A stretch of DNA of 64,000 nucleotides from Typha latifolia (lineage: Eukaryota > Streptophyta > Magnoliopsida > Poales > Typhaceae). Location: the NCBI GenBank assembly GCA_019914945.1, contig CM034103.1:3906001-3970000 (forward strand), given 5' to 3'. Position 1 is the stretch's first letter. Each line of letters opens with the position of its first letter. The translations under genes were made by a program, and so were the position numbers. This document shows, piece by piece, positions 10,725 to 22,642 of this stretch. Below the pieces are notes generated by a model that was not told where the DNA came from, did no database searches, and was given only the letters and a program-made list of their open reading frames with translations.

Positions 10725-13700
10725 CTATCTCGGATACTGTTCACTAGATGAAGTGGACACATCCCTGCGCGTTGGTTCTGGTGAAATATCCTGCAGAATC
10801 CCTTTCAACTCCACCACCACTTGACTCATGCTTGGCCTCTGGGTGCCTGCCGGCAACTTGCACCTCATCGCTACACCCACGACCTTCCGAACCGAGTCGG
10901 TATCATATTGGTCGTGCAGCCCCGGATTGACGACTTTTGTCACATTCCCGTTGGAGAGCTCATCGTTCGATATGTGACATGTTTCTTGCAACTGTGACTT
11001 CATCATCGGAGTTAAGCCTGTGATCAGCTCCAGGAGGACAACACCAAAGCTGTATACGTCGCTCTTCGCGGTTAATATCGAGGTACTTTTGTACCTGGAT
11101 AAGAATTGTTAGCAGCCTTATTATATTCTGTTTCATGTTGTATAGAAGGAATAAGTTTAGAAGAAGGAATATGTTCTCCAATTAATGATTGTTTTGATCC
11201 ATCACTTCTGTCCGATGGATGCTCGTACTTAGTGGAAGAGTAACTGTATGCTTACAAACATGAGTGTTTGACCAAACTAGGGCTCCTCATAAATTTAATT
11301 TATCCAAATAAGCTATCTTCTAAACTTATTACCTGAATATGTCCATTTTAAACTCATCATCGGCCATCAGATGGGTTGTTATAAAAATACTGAACTCATC
11401 GGCTATTTATGTAGATATAAAACATTAAGTTTATTAATGCTTCACAGAGGACTTACATATAAATATAATAATAGGAGGAGAGTGAAGAGGATAAAAAGAT
11501 TTAATCTGTATTTATTTCATCTAGATCTTAATTCAATATTTTCTCTAGTTTATCTAATTATAACATGATAATATCTCTGGTATATTTCTAATTCGTTTAT
11601 TTAATAAATAAATATAAATTAAAGAATAATTTTCTCATGCTTTACAAACATTCTTAATAAGAATAAAGTGTCTTTGAGATTAGCTTTTATGCTTCAAGAT
11701 AAAATATTGAATTCTCTGTAAATTACCCTTTTTAGTATTAAGTTTGAAGAGGAGACCTAATTTGGTCAAAAACTCTACGAAACATTGTGTAAACTATTTA
11801 GAAGCAGAATATGATACGACTTATCAACTAGTTAGTTTCTCTCACCAGCTCACAACCACCTCCATCAACGTACGAGGTGATGCAAAATCCAAAAAAGAAA
11901 GCCTCTTCGACAAACAGTATCAGACGTTGCATCATCCTGTACAGTGACGGAGTAGCTTGAGAGGTGGAGCTAGGAGGAGGTAAAAACTAGCTACCAAAGG
12001 TTGATATGTTGCCATGAGTCATTCTGTTTACAATCAGTGTATATATAACGTGGTTGATGCATAGCTAGATGCAAAGATAGAGAAATAACATACTCTGGAT
12101 CTAGATATTTTTCAGTGCCAGCTACGCCGTCGGTCGAGATGTGAGTGTCAGCGTCGCTGCGGAAAGCCTTAGAAAGCCCGAAATCTGCAAGCTTAGCCTT
12201 AAGGTCACTAGACAAGAGGATGTTGCTGGTCTTCACGTCTCTGTGAACTATAGGTGGGGTGCATCCATTGTGCAAATACTCCAGTCCTGCTCAATAAATT
12301 TAGCTTCTAAATAACTATCGAATTACAAGGTAAACCTCACAGTGTGAAGACACCTTCTGCTGCGTGCACTGCTATCTCAATTCGCTTTCTCCAACTTAAG
12401 AATTTTCTCTTTCCAGCTTTCTCTGCACTAACATTGTATTTATACTCTATTAGAGCTATTTCGGAAATTAAAGTTTGTTCTTTATGGAAAGAAAATACTA
12501 TTTGGAAGAAATTTTAAATTAGTGGGGAAATAGTGATACCAATAAATAAAATGTTTCCATTTATCCATAAGTCCATAAGGTAGGATTGTTAATTAGTAAG
12601 GGGCATGCTTGCATAGGTACCCCTCATAATTAACTTGCTATTAAAATTGATGAATTTAACTAAAAAAGTAATTCATCATATTTTAATACGCATACCCGTG
12701 AGATGATCTTTGAGACTTCCCTGTGGCATGTATTCGTAGACAAGACCCAGATGGTTACTGTCTTCGCAAAAGCCAATCAAAGTCACTAGTCTTCTGTGAT
12801 GAGCCCTTGAGAGGTTCAAGGTCTGCAACCCAAAGAATTCATGAGTCCGTCGGGCAACAAATGGATAATCTTATACAGCATTATATTAAGAAAGGACAAA
12901 ATAATTATTAGCTCCTAACACACCATCCACTAATCGTCTCCCTTCCTATCACCAGATTTAACTCAAAAGTTTAAGCAATCAGATAAGGAACCCACAATGT
13001 ATATCATTAATTTACCATGCCACTCCCCCGACCCATGTGTGAACTTTAATATCATGCATGGATTGATAATAGATAGTATAAGTGCAATTCACCATATCTT
13101 AATAATAAGAGTTAGAGAATAAAACTAACTTATAGTTCTTTGATATCATACTAGATAATTAGTTAATCCAAAAACTTAATCTGTCTAAGAAATTAGAGAA
13201 GACCAACGACATATTATGCCTTTAACAAATACCTCAGCCTGAAACGTCCCTTGAGCCGATGTATTATGAGACAACATCTTGACTGCAACCTCCCCTCGGT
13301 CTTTTATGCAACCGTAGTAAACAATTCCAAAGCCTCCTTCACCAAGGACTTGTTCAAAGTTCTTGGTGATTTCTTTCAGCTCTGGATATGTGAATTGATC
13401 AAGTCGTAAAGGCTTGTCGAGAAGTACCCCACCTTCTGTTGGTTGTGGTTGCATGAAAGCTACGTAAAAATCAAAGGAAGATATTTATAATCCTGTTTCA
13501 TACTTGTACGTAATTAAGTATATTATTTAGTTCACATGTGCGATATGGAGAATCTACATAGCACTTAACGTCACCAAGTTAGAATGGAGATGATGACTGG
13601 TTATCTCAACTTACGGTTCGGCGGCGTTCTTGTCCTTCTTCGATAGAGAAATACCAGCGATAGTATGATTATGATTAATATTACGAAAGCTGCTGGAGTA

Positions 13701-16700
13701 ACGGTTGCTATGACAATGGTGGTAGGAATCGTTGGACCCTTTTCAACAGGTCCTGGAGAGCTAGTACATTTATTCCCGGGCTGACACAGGTTCGGGTTGT
13801 TGCCAACTCTAGCATCCACCAAAAGGAAGAGGAAAAATAAGAATAACGTAGTTAATATTGGGTACATATAGCTAAATTTTAAAGCAGGAAGAAAGACGTA
13901 CTCTAATTCAAGCAAGCCCTTTGCTTGCTTTTGAAGGAGAGCGTCTGGGATCGAACCGCTAAGTTGGTTTCCTGACAAGTTTCTGCAGCAAAACCAAAAT
14001 TAATCGATGATCAACATAGTTGTTTCCTGTATATGAAAAGAATCTGCTTGCTTACAGCATGACCAGGGACTGTAAATCTGCTAGGAAACTTGGTATCGAG
14101 CCAGATAGATTATTGTTCGACAGAGCCCTAAACAGGAGCCAATGTAAGCCTTCCAGATAATTTTATCAAACTAATTTAATTAAAATTGCTAACATATACT
14201 AAGAATTATAGATATAAACTGGAGAAGTACGTTGCCACTTACAGGTATTTAATGGCTTTAAGTTTCGCAAGAGCTTTGGGTATTGCACCAGTCAATCCAT
14301 GCGAAGAAAGGTTTCTGAAGAACATTCCAATTAATTAGTGACAGTATTTAAGTATTTATTACACACTATTTAGAAAAAGAAGAAAGAGGGAGAGGGGAGA
14401 TATGCTTTATCATTTAATAATTCTTAGTACTTACAAAGTGGTAACTCTAGGAGGATTAGAACCAGAAAAGGTACAAGTAACGCCCTCCCAATGAAATTCC
14501 TGCGGAACACATGGATCACCTTGCCAAATCTTCATATGATACAATTCTTTGAGGTCCATCATTCCCTCAACTGATAAAAGGTCGACAAAAACATAAACAG
14601 AGCTTCAGCATATATGACGTTAATAATTGATAATATTTAATGTCCGTAATGACGTACCATCTCGTCTATAAGTTGCTACATTGATAAGATGCATAGATAT
14701 GTATATCTCTGCGGCATTAAGAATTGGTGGAAGGGTGGAAGCAGCCGCTTGTGTTATGTTAAAATTATATTCGGTTGCCGTGTCAAGGTTGGAGGTGAGG
14801 CTAACGTGACTTGCTAAAAGATAGTCAGGTTTGAAATTGCTTATCTTCAGTTCATCGTTAACGTAGACGTCGAAAGATCTGATCGTGGGCTTCTGGAGAG
14901 TCTCGAGCTCAGCAAAGTGCATGTAGATATAATACACAGGACGATCGTCTCCGATCGCTGAGTACCAGGAAAAAAACAGGTAGTTATCTATTGGTGCGAA
15001 TGCGGTATTCATGACCTCTTGTGGCACTTGGAAGGTGTCCTCGGGCCTCTTCTGGACGTCGTTAGTTGCATTTTTACGAGGCACAGCTTGATAGATCACC
15101 GGAAGCCAAAGGCGATCGTAAGCGTCCATTGGGTACCTGTCCACAAAACATTAATAGAGAATCTTAGCAAACTACAGTTTGATCAACTGAATCATGTGGT
15201 TAAAGAGTTTGGTGTGGAAACTGGGGTCTCAATTTAACTTTTTTAAACTTAAGTTATTAGTTTACAGGTTGACAAACAATGTATATTACCTCTTCATGTG
15301 TAACCTATATATATATATATGCATGTCTATTCTATTAAAGTACGAAGGTAGTTCGGCCAACTTCGTTCACCTCGAGTTGCGTTGCGCTGGCTGGCCATGA
15401 GAAGTTAGTTTAGGTTCAAGATGAGCACTTTTATGTCCAAACAGGTGGAACACGACAAGCCTCACTCATTTCGCTGGCTGTGTTCCTCCGCCTTGAATAA
15501 CCAAGCAATGCGATCTTACTGTGACAATTTGGAAAAGTCCAAATGGGTGGTATGGCACTGAATTCCCTCACCTAAACGCCCTCACGCATCCTAAAATGTG
15601 CAGAGATCAGTCTAGCCTCTAGCTGGACTAGTGTCTCCGTAATACGCAACATCTGCTTCTTCACCTCATTGATGCTATGATTCGCTGCCTGTATGGTATC
15701 CCTATGTTACAAGTATGCTTTTGCTTGTTAATGGAGACCCACTCCTAGCGCATCAAGACAGTTATTGACCATCAGCCTAGAGATGAAAAAAGATAGGATT
15801 AATTCTGATCCGACTTGCTATCCGATCCGATTTGGATCGAAGATATAGAGTCGAATACAGGTATGATTTTTGAAAAAAAAATCCAAATACAAATACGAGT
15901 CAAATATAATTTTTCAGATACGATTATTTAGTGGTGAATATATTGCTACTAATAATGTGCTCTATATTATTTCTAAAGATTAATTTTGCTAAATTTATAT
16001 GTATTTGACATGTAAAAAAATTTTTAGTTTTGAAACTTTTAATATTTCGTGTTAATTATCTTCAAAAGAATGTCATAATTTGTCTAAAATTCGGCCATGA
16101 CCCAATTATTGGAGAGAATTTCCTAGGATTGCATCAATTTAAGATCTGATCCACTATTCGAAAATTTTTATATTCATTTAGGTAGGATATTGTTCTGAAT
16201 TTTACTATCCATCCATTATCCATATCGGGATCCAAAATATAGATCCAGATGCGAATTGAGCACTATCCAATCTGTATCCAATCCATTTTCACCCTTTTCA
16301 CCCTTACCGTCACTGCTCATGTCTTTAACATCCTTTATGACCTTATGGCGAGTTGAGTACTAGAGCCAATCAAGCATGCTCCGATACTAATTGATAGGTT
16401 CTGACCCGACATATCTAACAAGTAATACAATAACTATGAAATAGAAAAAGAAAGAGAAAAGAAATCGGTAAACCTAGCCCACTAGCTAGTAAGATCGACT
16501 AGAGAGAAAAGAGGAGGAGAATAAAATATCTTATTGCTTGCCCAAAATAGCAAATTATAACTCCTTTTACAATAATCTTAATTAATCCAGCGATTCAAGG
16601 CGACTTAACTTATAAATTAAACTAACTAAAACCTCATTCACTAAGATAGATTCAATGACTTAATCTTCATTATCTGATTCAACCTCCTAAGTCGTACTCT

Positions 16701-19292
16701 GAGTTCAACGACTGTTTGATCGCATCGAAGTTTGTTTAAACAAAGATACAAATATTAATGGACGTTCGAATGTCTGTTCCAATGAGGTGTGAAACATGCC
16801 ATGCATTCAAATAGATTGTCGTGCATTCGAACACATGGATCAAACTTACCGTCGTCTGTGTTGCCTCCTACATTAGTTATCTAGTGTTGCCTCCTCTAAT
16901 AGGTGAACTAGAATTGAGCGACTAGATCTTTATTCCCATCAACAACGATGGTCGTGCCATAGGTATGAACTGTGCTGACCACCGGTGGCACGGCACATGC
17001 GGCAGCACTTGTCGGTCGTGCCGTAAGAGAATAAGAGAAAAATGTAAGAGGTACTCACCTTTGCCTTTGCAGTCGCCGTCGCTATCGCTCGCCGATCGCC
17101 GCCCACTGCTCGCCATTGCCGTCGCTTCGTCGGGTACCCTAGCCCGCCCGAGAAGGAAGAGAGATTGAGAGAGAGAAGAGGTTCGGATCCGGATCCACAA
17201 CTAAGTTTTTAACCCCCCTCTCTCTCTCTCTCTCTCTCTCTCGGGCGGGCTAGGGCACCCGACAAAGCGACGGTGACGGCGAGCGGCGATTAGTGATCGG
17301 CGACGAGGTCGATGGTGAACGGTGATGCTATTAAAAGAGGTGCCGTGCGGCACCCCTCGTGCCACGTGCCGGTATGCTGCCGGCATGCCCCGTGTTGGTT
17401 GGCACGGCCATCCATGCCCATCAATATAACTCGATCAAGTATCATGCTTCTTTATCATATTCAAGCTAGATCAATCTCAGCAAATTGCAATTCCTAACTC
17501 GATTCAGCTAGCATGCTGGTCTTTTTATCGTTTAATTAACTACACACATGCATCACTATCAATGAACAAATAAAAGCAAGGTTACCTCACTACATCAGCA
17601 GTTGTATATGCTCCCAGATTGACCCTGTCGAATACTACGAGCGAGGTGGATGGAGTCACATTTGAGTAGACATTTGGATTGTCAATCATCCTCAGCTCAA
17701 GAACAGATATGAACGGAGTTCCTGATTGAGTATTCTCTAAACAGATGGAGAAGTAGTCCGCTGTGGCGATAGTTATGATCTCATTGAAATAGAGGTGAGT
17801 TGCATCAGTGATTCTCACGGTATCCCAGAAATTAACCCCTACATAGAGTTTAAATTGTAATGGAGTACTGGAGTTTGCACTTTGTCGACCATCGTAGTTA
17901 CCATAGAGGAAGCCGGCTCGTATAAGATATTTGCCATCTTGATTCACGTGGTTGATGTTGTAACAATTTCGAGATCCATTTGGGAAGCTTCGAAGGTCCT
18001 CATACTGTTTTGGGTACGAATAATCTTGCTTAGGAAGGTCGTGTTTTGGGTACGAATAATCGGTTATGTTTATCTTAGGAATGTTGTAGTTTATCCCAGT
18101 GTCAATGTACCGGGAATCAGGAGTGTATACTATCCCTGTGCTGTTGTCTGTATAGCTGGTATCTAGGGATGTCCCACAGTCGATGCTCACAAAGCCTGCA
18201 TGCATGAGAGAACATGAACACTATCAATTGCTGATGCATCTCGTTAATTCAGAGAAATTAACAACATATGCTACAGCAAGTGGACGTTACTTCCAAGCAA
18301 CAGCAACATGAGATCCATAATGTAATTATAAAGTGAATTAATCTGCAAATCATTTATTGTCTTGTCTTATATATCACGATCTATGATTAACAATGAAATA
18401 CAAAAGTAGATAGCTGTCTTGCAACTGACGAAACATATCAGCTGTTTCCTCAATTGATTTTTTAGTTTCATTTCTATGATTTCCTCTTTTGCATGATGCT
18501 TCTTCCTACTATTAAACCATAGAATAAAGGTCTACGCTCTTATCACTAGCATGGAGAAAGCCATAGTTATTGGTAGCTTGAGCTGATGGGCTTGATTAAA
18601 CCGTTTCCTCATTAATCGATCATAGAATAAAAGGCTAGACTCTTACCACTAACACGTAGAAAGTAGTAGTTATCAGTAGACTTTTCTGGTGATCATCAGA
18701 GGAAGCCATAGAATTACCCTTTGCTATAATACTTTGTAGTATCCTTTCCAAACATAATGACTTACCTTAACCTAGACACAAGGTGGATTTTTTTATAGAT
18801 TCCAACAAACTCATAAACTTGTATCGTAGTAGTAGTGCATGGCGAGCTTAAAACATGCATGGGTTACCACTTATAACTTATTATCTTTTCATGACGAAAA
18901 GAAAGCATTGAAAAAAGTTATACCATAATTTTAACCATTAAATGCATATTGAGATTCGTCCATGGGATCTCTTATATTCGGATTTAACATTAATCTCTCA
19001 TTTTTTAGATCTGCAAAATCTGTAACAGCTACTATCTTTCATCTCTTTTTGACTTTACATGTGTCTAAATACATACAACTCCCATCTATAGAGAGGCAGA
19101 TTTACCATCTCCTCAAAAATGCTTAGAGTAAACTTTAGATCCCCCAGCTAGTTTAGAGAACTTGATAATAATGGTTATGCTAATGTAGTGAGAAGACATA
19201 CCTGGCTGCCCATGAACTGTAATAGAGCCTGCTAAGAAACCTATCAGGGCGAAGTATAATACTTCTGTCTCGGAGTAGAGGTAGATCGCCAT
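10725..19292 (-). CDS. Malectin-like/LRR receptor-like protein kinase (LRR-I type), intact, 13 exons
   Basis: Splicing exons 19292-19202, 18195-17586, 15136-14658, 14570-14435, 14314-14243, 14127-14056, 13982-13902, 13808-13615, 13459-13233, 12822-12696, 12422-12354, 12286-12094 and 11094-10725 gives 2721 nt, 906 residues. All junctions are GT-AG and in phase. The product has a signal peptide (1-30), a malectin-like ectodomain (~31-394), then WQGDPC and short LRRs (NLSG..GSIP repeats, ~405-510). A transmembrane helix (~543-569) and Ser/Thr kinase follow: Gly loop [11 protein letters not shown] 618-628, Lys639, HRD 734-736, DFG 754-756. Having Arg in HRD makes it an RD kinase. Such proteins sit in the plasma membrane and often act in immunity or growth signalling; the ligand is unknown. 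The P+1 loop reads [10 protein letters not shown] where GTPGYLDPEY is usual. Length fits the family (~880-930). Confidence 0.9.
15400..16395 (-). mobile_element. Possible LTR-retrotransposon remnant (gag start and PBS-like site)
   Basis: Around 16375-16393 the minus strand reads ATTAGTATCGGAGCATGC, close to a tRNA-Met primer site. Left of it, about 15400-15780, minus-strand translation gives fragments rich in Leu, Glu and Gln, such as [13 protein letters not shown], like the start of a plant Gypsy gag. The MITE-like copy lies between the two. No LTR end or target duplication was found, so the call is tentative. Confidence 0.3.
15784..16300. mobile_element. hAT-like MITE family, copy 1 (degenerate), in RLK intron 2
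   Basis: This shares a long AT-rich body with the copies at 42054-43054 and 52270-52864. Shared parts include repeated GGATACGAAT/ATCCGATCCG-like words, an ATTTGACATGTAAAAAAA block and a final TCCGATCCATTTTCACCC-like end. Here the terminal repeats are eroded, with the left one reading GATGAAAAAAGATAGG. It has no coding capacity. It lies inside intron 2 of the receptor kinase. Confidence 0.65.
16938..17412. repeat. GC-rich foldback (long inverted repeat) in RLK intron 2
   Basis: Two GC-rich arms, about 17086-17156 and 17238-17310, are near-perfect inverse complements. Within them GGGTACCCTAGCCCGCCCGA pairs with TCGGGCGGGCTAGGGCACCC at 19 of 20 positions. They are separated by about 80 bp that includes a CT microsatellite. 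Outer ends also pair: GATGGTCGTGCC near 16950 against GGCACGGCCATC near 17400. This resembles a foldback or MITE-like element. The intron RNA could form a long hairpin. Confidence 0.7.
17218..17242. repeat. (CT)n microsatellite
   Basis: About 12 CT dinucleotides in a row lie in the loop of the foldback. The left arm carries a short GA-rich counterpart. Confidence 0.9.
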
Positions 19293-19436
19293 GGCTCTTC
19301 TCCAAAGTATCAATACATAAGCATGTTATGGAGGCATAGAAGGGGTGGTTCCTATGTGCCCTAAAGTAATAGCGGATTGATGTTTATATCTTTGCACATC
19401 GCCAAGTAGCGGTGTACACGAGGGCTATGTATATGT

Positions 19437-19446
19437 GTATATATAG
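19437..19446 (-). promoter_or_regulatory. Probable TATA box of the intact receptor kinase
   Basis: On the minus strand this reads CTATATATAC, about 145 bp upstream of the ATG at 19292. With the usual ~30-bp spacing, transcription would start near 19410, giving a 5' UTR of about 120 nt. This rests on position and sequence only. Confidence 0.4.
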
Positions 19447-19449
19447 AAA

Positions 19450-20540
19450 AGAATAAAAACTGGCTGCCAATTTCTCTAATCCTAGTTGACCGATTTGTCC
19501 CGTTGATGGCTGATAGATAATTAACGTTGGAGTTGATTTATATCGCTTAAGCTGGATTCGGATTGTCTAGAATGAGAAGACATGTATATTCAAATTAACA
19601 AGTTGTTTGCCACCGTTGACATCCCTGATACTTAAAACTGTTTACGGGGAAGCCGACGTTGGTATTGAGCGTTTGGCTCGTCGTTTCCAACGAAGGAACG
19701 ACTTAAAAATATCCTTTCATTAATGAGAATCTATTCTTAGTGGCTTCCTACTATTAGTATTTGTAGTAACCAAATCCTAATTGTTTCCTTGTTCAATTCG
19801 GAAAGTGGAGCCATTAGAGACTGCTGCAGCGGAAAAAGAGATCAGGCCTTGCATATACAAAATGTTTCGATGTGGAGTTTATTTTGGCCATAGGGCTACA
19901 AGACTAAATGTTGTTAAACTAACAGAAGATGAGAAGACTCAAAACCCTAATCATGCATTTTCATTTATGGAAAGTTTCGACCCAGAATCAAGAACTTAAC
20001 TCGATCTAAAAGTAAACGAAATCAAATCCCGAGTTCTATAACAAAGATATAGAAAAAAAATAAAAATTTCCTAAAATAATAAAATTGCTGATGGACTTTG
20101 ACTGACATTCACCTTGGACCATTGTAACCGATTCTGAACTCGTGATAACCTTCTTTGTTATTTAAATCCAATCTCTTTCCTTTTGAAACATTGATAGCTA
20201 CGTAAGATTTGATTTTGATCCTTGATTATTGAATAGATGGGTAAATAAGATTACAATCATGGATCCCTTTTTTTCTTTTTCTTTTTTTTTTAAATTGACG
20301 TCTATAGACTTTTAATATTCATTTGGGAATGTGTTATATACTACTTCGGTTGGTGAATTAGTCCAGACTCTAGTTATGCAAGCTTGAGAAGCCTGACTAG
20401 TTAACCAATGAGCCTCATTCTTTACACGACTCTTAAAACAAATCTTAATCCTAAGGTAATTAATTAGAAATCTATCATTTATATTCAAGCACTAGAGGGT
20501 ATATAGATCATTCAGTGTTGTCGGTTCACCTGTTAATAGT
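19450..20540. other. Intergenic stretch, nothing recognised
   Basis: This lies upstream of the receptor-kinase promoter. It has no convincing coding region, only short open frames without recognisable motifs. A T-rich tract at 20269-20292 could be the reverse of a poly(A) tail from the old LINE that follows, but the LINE-like sequence cannot be followed that far. Confidence 0.6.
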
Positions 20541-20628
20541 TTCACCATATTAAGAGAATAGTTGAAAATCCAACAGTCGTCTTGCTTCAAAAAGTTGGCC
20601 ATCGTCTTCAGTCCCTCAAGTAGCGCTA

Positions 20629-20874
20629 GCGTTTCTCCGGTTAGTGCACTATGTCAATGCTCCAAGTGAATGCTTTTGGCCACACACAACGACTCTGAAT
20701 GTTTGTAGAGAATAATGCCAAGCCCTTCTTTGCTATTCCTCCTCCATGATGGCGTTTTTCTAGTTAGTGCACTATGTCAATGCTCTAAGTGAATGCTTTT
20801 GGCCACACAGAACGAGTCTGAATGTTTGTAGAGAATAATGCGAAGCCCTTCTTTGTTATTCCTCCTCCATGATG
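20629..20874. repeat. Tandem duplication of a 123-bp unit
   Basis: Two adjacent units, 20629-20751 and 20752-20874, share nearly all bases. Both contain GCACTATGTCAATGCT and the end TTATTCCTCCTCCATGATG or close to it. They fall in the RNase H-like part of the old LINE. About seven differences imply an old duplication. Confidence 0.85.
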
Positions 20875-21500
20875 CATCTATCTAGCAGATCAAGTCATTA
20901 ATTTGAGGCATTTATGAGGGATGCAGGCTTGACACGACATGAAGCTCCATATTTTGTAGAGCATTAGTGCTGACACTACTACTTTTAAAAGTCATTAGCA
21001 TCGAGATCGGAGCACAATCTATCCCTCTAAAAACCTTGTCATTACTTGCTTTATAAATCTCCCACATCAAGGTGAACATGTATGCGAGCTTGTCCAAATT
21101 CATCCTCTCCATCATAATATTATCTTGCTGTCTAGGCGTTCCAGCACGCTGTTAAGTGTAAGCCCAAGATCGCTCGCGAACTAGGTGGGACAGGCAAAAT
21201 TGCACCCTAAGAGGAGATGCTCAATGCTCTTAGCAGCAAATTTGCCCACAGGGCAGGTGGGATCCACTTCAGGTAGGCGTCTTGCTATGACCTCATTTAC
21301 TGCGGTGGCATTGTTTAGACACCAACAGAGAAAAGTTTGCATTCTTGGCAGAATCTGCTTGCACCCCCATAAAGACTTCCACAATTTTTGTTAGTTTTCG
21401 CAAGAAGAGGAGCTGGACCATTTGAGAGCAAGTTGAAGGTAGTTTTAACAGAGAACTCTCCTGTTGCGGAGTGAATCCATATAAGCCTGTTTTGTCCAGC
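20875..21500 (-). pseudogene. Old LINE ORF2 C-terminal part: zf-RVT and RNase H-like tail
   Basis: ATAVNEVIARRLPEVDPTCP and HLLLGCNFACPT at 21181-21330 correspond to the zinc-binding domain downstream of plant LINE reverse transcriptases, whose usual form is CxxC...HLFxxC. The next open stretch (20912-21115) contains MWEIYKASNDKVFRG, equivalent to the LWxxWKARNxxVF motif that follows zf-RVT. Frame breaks separate the two. Confidence 0.65.
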
Positions 21501-21555
21501 ACCGCTATGATTGCTGGGCTGATGGAGATCTTCTTAACTACCTGAGCAACTTCAC

Positions 21556-21741
21556 CTACAAAGAGTGCTTGGATTTTGCCTTCGTCCTAAGCAACGGCTT
21601 CATCCTCAAAGCAAGAAGCTTGGTAATGATTTTATAAGTTGAATTGCACATGCTAATCAGGCAGTAGTTGTCAACTACCTTCGGATTCTCTGTTTTTTTT
21701 TGGTATAAGGACGATGCTTGTATTCTAATTTCTTGTTCCAC
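21556..21741 (-). pseudogene. Old LINE reverse transcriptase fragment
   Basis: The stretch VVDNYCLISMCNSTYKIITK followed by LLALRMKPLL matches RT block 2 of plant LINEs, usually DFRPISLCNVxYKIISKxLAxRLK. The catalytic FADD block and most of the palm are absent, so this is a deletion remnant. Confidence 0.75.
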
Positions 21742-21931
21742 CTACTTTATCTTGGTATGAAGGTTGTTGGAGTGTCTACTAGCCCAAGCCAAGCTTGCAA
21801 GTTAGCTTCCCAAAGTTGAAGCTAATGGAGTTGCTGGGATTATAGGAGTCCTCCAAGAGTCTCTACAGAAGGGAAGGAAGGACTCCTCCTTGAGCCACCA
21901 TGCCTTAAATCTGAATTTTATTTTCTCTTTG

Positions 21932-22640
21932 TCATTGGAATGGTGTCGAGTAGGACAGGATTGTGGTCAAAGTATATGGCTGGTAGGTGGAGGACCCAAG
22001 CTTCAAGAAAGGCAGCACACTAGCTAGGGCTGCCGAGGACAAATTGAGTCGTTCCTTGATCAAATTGTAGGAAGATCTTTTGTTGGACCAAGTGAAGGCC
22101 GGGTTTGCAAACCCTAGATCCATGAGTCTAGCTTTGTCAATCCAAATGGTAAACTCTCTCATTCTAGCAATGCCACCATTGATTCCGCCTTCCTTTTCAA
22201 TCTATGAAGCAACGCAATTGAAGTCTCCAACACAGCAAAGTGGTAGCTAGTTTTCTTTGGCGTAGGAAATAATTCAAGTCTCCATATATACACCCCCAAG
22301 ACCTAGCTTAGATTAGGAGTTGTGCCATTGATGCGAGCAAAGATGAAGTTCGAGCTGACTTCTAGAATATTCACAACCATGCTTTTGTCCCAAAGAAGCC
22401 ATAAGCCACTCGAGATTCTAATAGAGCTGACAATGAAGTTGTTATACCAAGGAAGAGAGGAAATGATAGGAGTTGCCTTCTCTTAACACACTTTGTTTCA
22501 GCAAGAAAGGCCATGCTCGATTTGGTGCAATGGAGGAAGTTCTTGAGGTTTTGAATTGTCAAGGAAGCTTTGCATCCCCGGCTATTCCAAGCTAAGAGTT
22601 TCATTGTTGCCCGAGCGACAAACTCTTCCATGTCGCTCAA
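21932..22640 (-). pseudogene. Old LINE endonuclease (EEP family) remnant
   Basis: MKLLAWNSRGCK near 22600 equals the endonuclease start MKxLxWNCRGLG. SSMAFLAETKC follows as the LLET block. Farther on, WIDKARLMDLGFANPAFTWSN near 22100 matches the plant LINE signature DLGFxGxxFTWSN. The GDFN block has degenerated and several frame changes occur, so no enzyme is encoded. Confidence 0.75.
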
Positions 22641-22642
22641 TG

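Noticed and set aside
12080..12100. Apparent loss of the splice donor after DPEY in the intact kinase
   Set aside because: The donor is three codons' worth earlier than first assumed: GA|GTATGT. It joins to G|TAC at 11094 to give DPEYKSTS in frame, so the gene is intact.
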